Shown: piece after piece, positions 21,909-26,173 of the stretch
Numbering within the stretch: the stretch's first letter is position 1
How the letters are laid out: the number at the start of each line of letters is the position of its first letter
Assembly (NCBI GenBank): GCA_043774625.1
Contig: JAYVTG010000019.1
Coordinates: forward strand, 1-26,173
Length of the DNA stretch: 26,173 nt
DNA from: JAAFIP01 sp043774625
GTDB lineage: Bacteria > Pseudomonadota > Gammaproteobacteria > Burkholderiales > Burkholderiaceae_C
Direction of reading: 5' to 3'
Program-made: the position numbers and the translations under genes
Notes under the pieces: generated by a model
What the model was told of the DNA's origin: nothing
Database searches by the model: none
The model's input: only the letters and a program-made list of their open reading frames with translations

Positions 21909-22013
21909 CAGATATCTTCATATTGATGAAAATTAAATGACATGATAATATTTCTAAATCGGAATGCCCATTGACCTGAAACTACTGTCCGCGCACGCCT
22001 GGCGTAGCTTCAT

Positions 22014-22041
22014 GGTTAAGGATAAACCCTTAGCCTTAACC
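22014..22041. promoter_or_regulatory. Inverted repeat ahead of the YHS gene
   Basis: GGTTAAGG and CCTTAACC, a perfect 8-bp inverted repeat with a 12-base spacer, 66 bp before the YHS gene start. It could be an operator or a leader hairpin. Confidence 0.45.
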
Positions 22042-22107
22042 AGCATTGCTAACAAGTTTATTATCGAATGCTTCCTGTTGCAAGTGCAGCTATCCAAGGA
22101 GTACAAC

Positions 22108-22746
22108 ATGCGTAACCTGGTCAAGATTTTGCTCCTCACCGTTTTCATGGCATTCGGTCTGGCTGCTCGCGCCCAACCTGTGGTTGAATCGCCCAACGAT
22201 GGCCCTTTTCGCACCATGAGTGAAGGGGCAGATGCCAAGCTGATGTTAGAGGGGCATGACGCAATAGCTTACTTCACGCAAAACACTGCGGTCAAAGGCG
22301 ACCCGGCCGTCAAGCTTGATTATAAAGGCGTGGTCTGGCGCTTTGCCAGTGAGGCCAACAAGGAGGAGTTTCAAAAATCACCTGAAAAATATATGCCTCA
22401 GTTTGGTGGCTATTGTTCTAACGGTATTAACTACGCCGTGCCGGGCGGCGGGGGTGGCGGGCCAAACACCTGGCGTATGTACCGTGGCAAGCTGTATGTG
22501 TTTGGCGGGCAGTCTGCACGCGACCATTTTGAGATGGACACCGAGTTGAATCTGGAGCGCGCCCACCAATACTGGAACGAGCAGGTTGCTGGTTCCAGCG
22601 CCATGATTCAAATGTACAAACGCATCATCTTGCGTGTGCCGCATTACAAAACCGACAAAGCCTTGCAGGCAGAATACGAAGCCAAACTGGCTGCCAAAAC
22701 CTTGCCCGTCATGCCAGGTGCGCCACAAGTCGTACCTGCTCAGTAA
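22108..22746 (+). CDS. Exported YHS-domain protein
   Basis: A 212-residue protein with signal peptide MRNLVKILLLTVFMAFGLAARA and a YHS domain (about 47-110): EGHDAIAYFTQNTAVKGDPA, YKGVVWRFASEANKEEFQKSP, YMPQFGGYCSNGI with Cys103. YHS domains are linked to metal handling; free-standing exported members are common but uncharacterised. A Gly-rich stretch (PGGGGGGPNTW) follows, then LYVFGGQSARDHFEMD, a second YHS-like half. Start at 22108 is chosen for AAGGAG at 22096-22101 and the signal peptide; the longer in-frame start at 21964 hides the signal. Single gene, with repeat copy F 7 bp after its stop. Confidence 0.88.
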   Translation: MRNLVKILLLTVFMAFGLAARAQPVVESPNDGPFRTMSEGADAKLMLEGHDAIAYFTQNTAVKGDPAVKLDYKGVVWRFASEANKEEFQKSPEKYMPQFGGYCSNGINYAVPGGGGGGPNTWRMYRGKLYVFGGQSARDHFEMDTELNLERAHQYWNEQVAGSSAMIQMYKRIILRVPHYKTDKALQAEYEAKLAAKTLPVMPGAPQVVPAQ

Positions 22747-22753
22747 TCTGATT

Positions 22754-22810
22754 ACTATTAATTTGATAGCTGCTCGCGCATATTCCACGCTGGCATACAG
22801 GATAAATCAC
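22754..22810 (+). repeat. Dispersed palindromic element, copy F
   Basis: Module ACTATTAATTTGATAGC (22754-22770), then TGCTCGCGCATATTCCACG, CTGGCATACAGG and an AAATCAC end (22804-22810). Shorter between GGCA and AAATCAC than copies A and B. It may sit in the 3' untranslated part of the YHS transcript. Confidence 0.85.
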
Positions 22811-22877
22811 TGTTAAAAATGCTTTTTTGACTGCCTGCAGGCCCCAGGGCATTGCGCATAGTGTGGGAGAGCCGCAG

Positions 22878-22899
22878 CCTATCTGTTCCCTATCTGTTC
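22878..22899 (+). repeat. 11-bp direct duplication
   Basis: CCTATCTGTTC twice without a gap, in the 190-bp spacer before the methyltransferase gene. It may be simple slippage; no promoter boxes are clear around it. Confidence 0.6.
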
Positions 22900-22936
22900 C
22901 AATACGCAGTTATCTCAACGTGTTTCGCCCAGCCTT

Positions 22937-24163
22937 ATGCCCACTACCACTGCTACATCCCCTGACCTCACCACCATCCGCTGGACAGAGCAGGGCACCG
23001 AGCGCAGCGCGCTGTGGCGCTGTGAACGCGGCGCTGCCCCGCCTAAGCGCGTGGTGCTAGCCGACGACACCACCAGCGCCGATAGCGCCTATCGTCTGGC
23101 CTGCGAAGGCGTAGGTTTGCTGTGGCGAGGTGATTTTCAAAACGCACGCCACTTGGTTCAAGCGCTCGAGCGGCGTTTGGACAACGTCAAAACCAAGCCC
23201 GCCAAAAGAAACCAGGTCGTCGTGCAAAAGCCCATGGCTGAGGTGTTTAACCTGGCCCGCCAGGCCAAGTCTCAGCGCGCCCGGGTGCTGGGTATGGTGC
23301 TGGTGCCTTTCGATGCCAGCTACACAATCCCCCTGCGCCGCGCACCTGATGCCATGCAAGCCTGCATGGAGGCCTGGGGGCCCGCCACGCCTGAACAGGG
23401 CGAGTCTGTCGCCAGTCTGCGCGAACTGTTAGGCATCATCAGTGCGCACGAATGGCGCAAAAACGGCGTAGAGCTGAGCGCCTTTGGCGAAGAAACAGAA
23501 GACAATTACAACCGCATCCACCCGCATTACGGGGTTTTTTCTCCCGTGCGCGGCGAATACATTGGCCTGGTTGTCAAAGCTCCGCTACCCGTCATGCTGG
23601 GCAAACCACCCCAGTTACTGGCGTTTGACGTTGGCACAGGCACCGGCGTTTTGGCAGCCGTGCTGGCCAGCCGCAGTGTGGGCAAAATCATTGCTACCGA
23701 CCTGGACCCGCGCGCCCTGACTTGCGCCAACGAAAACCTGGAACGCCTCACTGCACTGGGGCAGGTTCAAGTTCTGCAAACCAACCTCTTTCCTGATGTG
23801 GCCACCTACGGCAAAGCCCATCTCATCGTCTGCAACCCGCCCTGGCTACCCGCCCGCCCCAGTTCGTCGCTAGAACGTGCCATTTACGACGAAAACAGCC
23901 AGATGCTGCTGGGCTTTTTAAACGGCCTCACAACCCATCTGGCCCCTGGCGGCGAGGGCTGGCTCATCTTGTCCGACCTGGCCGAACACTTGGGTTTGCG
24001 CACGCGGGACGAACTGCTGGCCGCTTTTGAAACTGCGGGTTTGAAAGTGGTAGCGCGGCTAGACGCTAAACCGCAGCACCCCAAGGCCAAAGACAAGACG
24101 GATGTGCTGCATGTGGCCAGATCACGCGAAGTGACATCGCTGTGGCGTTTAACTGCCAAATGA
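22937..24163 (+). CDS. Class I SAM-dependent methyltransferase (NPPW type)
   Basis: A 408-residue protein. The C-terminal half is a Rossmann-fold methyltransferase: motif I LAFDVGTGTGVLAAVLASR with DVGTGTG at 231-237, acidic IIATDLDPRALTCANENL, and the catalytic-type motif NPPW at 300-303 (IVCNPPWLPARP). NPPW/NPPY is used by enzymes that methylate planar amino groups (adenine, guanine or glutamine nitrogen), so an RNA, DNA or protein-glutamine target is likely. The N-terminal 200 residues look like an accessory substrate-recognition region and include WRGDFQNARHLVQALERR, which resembles an arrangement found in methyltransferase-associated domains. It resembles HemK/RlmG-like 'small-domain' methyltransferases, but I cannot name the substrate. 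No strong ribosome site. A shared terminator follows. Confidence 0.85.
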   Translation: MPTTTATSPDLTTIRWTEQGTERSALWRCERGAAPPKRVVLADDTTSADSAYRLACEGVGLLWRGDFQNARHLVQALERRLDNVKTKPAKRNQVVVQKPMAEVFNLARQAKSQRARVLGMVLVPFDASYTIPLRRAPDAMQACMEAWGPATPEQGESVASLRELLGIISAHEWRKNGVELSAFGEETEDNYNRIHPHYGVFSPVRGEYIGLVVKAPLPVMLGKPPQLLAFDVGTGTGVLAAVLASRSVGKIIATDLDPRALTCANENLERLTALGQVQVLQTNLFPDVATYGKAHLIVCNPPWLPARPSSSLERAIYDENSQMLLGFLNGLTTHLAPGGEGWLILSDLAEHLGLRTRDELLAAFETAGLKVVARLDAKPQHPKAKDKTDVLHVARSREVTSLWRLTAK

Positions 24164-24218
24164 AGTCCTACTTGCACATTGGGGGCAATGAACAAGGACC
24201 AACAAGAAGTTAGCCAAC

Positions 24219-24245
24219 AAAAAAGCCACCCGAAGGTGGCTTTTT
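24219..24245 (+). terminator. Bidirectional terminator
   Basis: Stem AAAAAGCCACC / GGTGGCTTTTT with a CGAA tetraloop, flanked by A's and T's. It lies between the methyltransferase gene (plus) and tRNA-Ser (minus) and could serve both. Confidence 0.93.
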
Positions 24246-24265
24246 GCTATGAATCTCATATTGAC

Positions 24266-24358
24266 TGGCGGAAACGGAGGGATTCGAACCCTCGATGAGG
24301 CTCTACACCCCATACTCCCTTAGCAGGGGAGCACCTTCGGCCACTCGGTCACGTTTCC
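24266..24358 (-). tRNA. tRNA-Ser (anticodon GCU)
   Basis: A 93-nt gene including encoded CCA. Acceptor arms GGAAACG / CGTTTCC with discriminator G and CCA (24266-24268 on the complement). D-arm region GACCGAGTGGCCGAAGG, anticodon stem CTCCC/GGGAG around loop CTGCTAA (anticodon GCT), long class II variable arm typical of serine, and T-arm GAGGGTTCGAATCCCTC. It reads AGC/AGU codons. Not disrupted by any integrated element. Confidence 0.97.
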
Positions 24359-24503
24359 AGTCAGACAATATTATCGCATGAAGCGTGGGGCTTGCCGCTT
24401 TGCCATGCTTGCAACTGCTAAATTTTGTGTTTTTTTGGTTGTGCAGTGTCGTCCCTAGCCGGTGCTTTATCGTTAATTTACAAAACTACCGTACAACCTG
24501 GCC

Positions 24504-25493
24504 ATGCACCATTCAAACCTTATCCCCCATTTGTCAAAACGCCAGTTGCTGGCACTGGGCGTGGCCACGGTGGCTAGCCCGTGGGTCGTAACTGCCAGGG
24601 CGCAAGCCGCGCAGGATAACGTGGCAGACGAGGTATGGACTGACCCGTCCCGCAGCCGCAGCTTGCCCACGCTGGTGCGCTGGCCTACAGGCGCGCCGCT
24701 GGGGGTGATACTTTTCTCGCACGGCTTGGGCGGCAGCCGCCTGGGGTCTGACGTGTGGGGCCAGGCGTGGGCCGCAGCGGGCTTTTGCGTGGTGCACTTG
24801 CAGCACCCTGGCAGTGACGCACCATCGCTCAAGGGCGGCTTTAGCGCCTTGCGCAAAGCCATGGCACCCGAGCAATTGCCTGCGCGCGTGGTGGACGTTA
24901 AATTTGTGCTGGACGAAATACAGCGCAGGCACGACCAAAAGCTGCCGCGTTGGGCCGACGTGCCCATCAAGAAGATGGGCTTTTCGGGCCATTCATTGGG
25001 CGCACGTACAGCGCAAGCCTTGGCTGGGCAAGCGTACCCCAATGGTGGCGGCTGGCAGGGCGCAGACCCGCGCATCACCGCTTTTGCCATGTTTAGCCCG
25101 GCAGTGGGCAAAGGCACCCAGTTGCCCCAGGCAACCAGCAACGCGCGCGCCATGACGCGGCCCACCCTGGTCGTTACCGGCACGCTGGACGGTGAGGTGC
25201 TGAACAACGGCGAAACCCCAGCGACGCGCCGCATGGTGTATGACAGCTTGCCCGCTGGCAAAAAATCGCTGCTGGTGGTCAATGGCGCCGACCACATCAC
25301 CTTTGCGGGTATTGCCAAGCACATTCCCAGCAATTTTTTGATACGCCGCGAATCGTCTACCGTCAGTGCTGAAGGAGACCACCACGAGCGCGTCGCCAAA
25401 ATCAGCACGCAATGGTGGAAGTCGCAGTTGCTGGGCGCGGCCATGCCAGAGCCTGGCGGGCTGGCAAGTGGCGATGTGTGGTTGAAGGGTTAA
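24504..25493 (+). CDS. Exported alpha/beta hydrolase (dienelactone-hydrolase-like)
   Basis: A 329-residue alpha/beta hydrolase. The N-terminus SKRQLLALGVATVASPWVVTARAQA is a probable signal peptide of Tat-like form, with KR in place of RR. Oxyanion region VILFSHGLGGSR; nucleophile Ser164 in GFSGHSLGA; acid candidate Asp229 in VVTGTLDGE; His264 in NGADHITFAG. This spacing and the HGLGGSR motif resemble the 'predicted dienelactone hydrolase' group (COG4188-like), which contains esterases and lipases. Substrate unknown. The 24360-24503 spacer holds the tRNA promoter region and whatever starts this gene; no strong ribosome site was seen. Repeat copy G follows the stop. Confidence 0.88.
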   Translation: MHHSNLIPHLSKRQLLALGVATVASPWVVTARAQAAQDNVADEVWTDPSRSRSLPTLVRWPTGAPLGVILFSHGLGGSRLGSDVWGQAWAAAGFCVVHLQHPGSDAPSLKGGFSALRKAMAPEQLPARVVDVKFVLDEIQRRHDQKLPRWADVPIKKMGFSGHSLGARTAQALAGQAYPNGGGWQGADPRITAFAMFSPAVGKGTQLPQATSNARAMTRPTLVVTGTLDGEVLNNGETPATRRMVYDSLPAGKKSLLVVNGADHITFAGIAKHIPSNFLIRRESSTVSAEGDHHERVAKISTQWWKSQLLGAAMPEPGGLASGDVWLKG

Positions 25494-25511
25494 CAGAGCT
25501 GGTTTTACTGG

Positions 25512-25567
25512 TCAAATATGCCAAATTCCAGCGTGGAATATGCGCGAGCAGCTATCGAATGCATAGC
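25512..25567 (-). repeat. Dispersed palindromic element, copy G
   Basis: In element orientation: GCTATGCATTCGATAGC (plus 25551-25567), then TGCTCGCGCATATTCCACG and CTGGAATTTGG, fading into A/T-rich sequence. It lies between the convergent hydrolase and monooxygenase-fold genes. The core is identical to copy F through CGCTGG. Confidence 0.85.
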
Positions 25568-25589
25568 GAAATAGCCCACGTTGGTCCAT

Positions 25590-25892
25590 TCAAAAAGCGG
25601 ACACCGGGTCTTCTGATTCGTAAGTCAAAATCTCTGCATCACCAACAATCAAGGACGGAAGCTGGTCTGCAAAGTTTTTGAAATACGATTGTTGAAAATG
25701 CGCGTTCAACAAATCGCGGCTGCGCCAAAGTTCAAAGAATACAAAGCGGCCAGGTGTCAACGGGTCCAGCAGAAAGTCGTAGCGCATGCATCCCGGTTCC
25801 TGCCGCGACAGGGGTACCAAAGTCTTGGCCAAGGCTATCAGCTTGGCGCTTGCATCAGGCTGGGCGATGAAGGTTCCCGTCAAAACGATCAT
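25590..25892 (-). CDS. Antibiotic-biosynthesis-monooxygenase (ABM) fold protein
   Basis: A 100-residue dimeric alpha/beta-barrel type protein. Starts MIVLTGTFIAQPDASAKLIAL, then LSRQEPGCMRYDFLLDPLTPGRFVFFELWRSRDLLNAHFQQSYFK, the standard ABM pattern of E-x-G-C-x-x-Y/Y-x and F-x-x-x-E-x-W followed by a helix with H. Members include quinol monooxygenases (YgiN-like) and small heme-degrading enzymes; the exact activity is not readable. GGAGA about 9 bp before the ATG at 25892 fixes the start, although the frame is open back to 26075. It is convergent with the hydrolase gene. Confidence 0.85.
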   Translation of the reverse strand: MIVLTGTFIAQPDASAKLIALAKTLVPLSRQEPGCMRYDFLLDPLTPGRFVFFELWRSRDLLNAHFQQSYFKNFADQLPSLIVGDAEILTYESEDPVSAF

Positions 25893-26173
25893 GATGCGTT
25901 TCTCCTGTCCAATATGGCTGTAGCCCGTGAGCGACACAGTGGCATTGGGTGGCAGTTCCAGTTTGTCTACCTTGAGGGCGTATACAGTGTAGTGGTTGCA
26001 GTGCGGTTTGTCACTCACAGGTCGTGTCAGGGGCTGTCGTCTGGGAAATACGCTCAGTTGGTGGGCTAGCGCCACGCTCGGGGTATGCGCTGCAAAAAGT
26101 TTTTAGAAAACACGCGCGAACGGTGTTTTGTAGTAATCGACCTTCAACAACGCGCGCCTTCCTAAAAATTTTT
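25893..26173 (-). other. Window end: unexplained open stretch upstream of the ABM gene
   Basis: The ABM reading frame stays open for 61 more codons upstream (to 26075) and gives ordinary-looking protein (NHYTVYALKVDKLELPPNA), not recognised. It may be chance or the remnant of an upstream gene. A weak inverted repeat, AAAACAC / GTGTTTT, lies at 26107-26129. Nothing else is identifiable before the end of the window. Confidence 0.3.

Larger units (their letters stand above)
21649..22107. other. Divergent intergenic region between livJ and the YHS gene
   Basis: About 459 bases without a gene, clearly A/T-richer than its neighbours. It must hold the livJ promoter (minus) and the YHS gene promoter (plus). 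Recognisable contents are the GTTGCA palindrome near livJ, a degenerate repeat copy H near the middle, and a hairpin ahead of the YHS gene. The open frame from 21964 is in-frame with the YHS protein but its start has no ribosome site. Confidence 0.7.

Noticed and set aside
24473..25444. Minus-strand open frame of 323 codons opposite the hydrolase gene
   Set aside because: Low-complexity Ser/Ala/Cys-rich translation without motifs; the plus-strand hydrolase has a clear catalytic triad and signal peptide.

Overview
The window looks like chromosome from a betaproteobacterium of the order Burkholderiales, most likely family Comamonadaceae (Rhodoferax/Polaromonas-like). This rests on protein resemblance and gene content: a complete ISC operon, a fused LivM-LivG protein, a TRAP transporter of the mannitol/chloroaromatic (TakP/FcbT1-like) type, and a Lys/Ala-rich secreted protein of a kind common in that family. 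Genus is inference. No phage, plasmid, transposase or CRISPR was seen; this is mostly housekeeping sequence.

Layout. 0.1-1.4 kb: small genes on the minus strand (SRPBCC/AHSA1 protein, a decayed LysE-type exporter, a DUF1232 membrane protein). 1.5-7.3 kb, plus strand: two IscR-type operators and a promoter, then iscR-iscS-iscU-iscA-hscB-hscA-fdx, which builds Fe-S clusters (sulfur donor, scaffold, carrier, co-chaperone, chaperone, ferredoxin) and senses their supply through IscR. 7.3-8.2 kb, minus: an exported DUF192 protein and an exported Ala/Lys-rich low-complexity protein. 8.4-12.5 kb, plus: NADP-isocitrate dehydrogenase with its terminator, then clpS-clpA (N-degron adaptor and unfoldase of ClpAP). 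12.7-16.5 kb, minus: TRAP transporter dctP-dctQ-dctM. 16.7-21.6 kb, minus: a branched-chain amino acid type ABC importer, livJ-livH-livMG(fused)-livF, with a terminator between livJ and livH. 22.1-26.2 kb: exported YHS-domain protein, class I methyltransferase, tRNA-Ser(GCU), exported alpha/beta hydrolase and an antibiotic-biosynthesis-monooxygenase-fold protein.

The most unusual signal is not a gene. A dispersed element of about 57-67 bp recurs at least eight times, with a ninth degenerate copy. It starts with a 17-bp palindromic module (GCTA...TAGC) whose inner base pairs change in a compensatory way between copies, followed by TGCTCGCGCATATTCCACGCTGGCA or a variant. Six copies are intergenic, one lies in-frame inside hscA and one inside hscB. 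Two copies in inverted orientation bracket the LysE remnant. Separately, three genes (iscR, hscB, the Ala-rich gene) each carry a short tandem repeat running through the stop codon (27 bp x3, 8 bp x4-5, 21 bp x3). These two patterns are the best candidates here for something undescribed.
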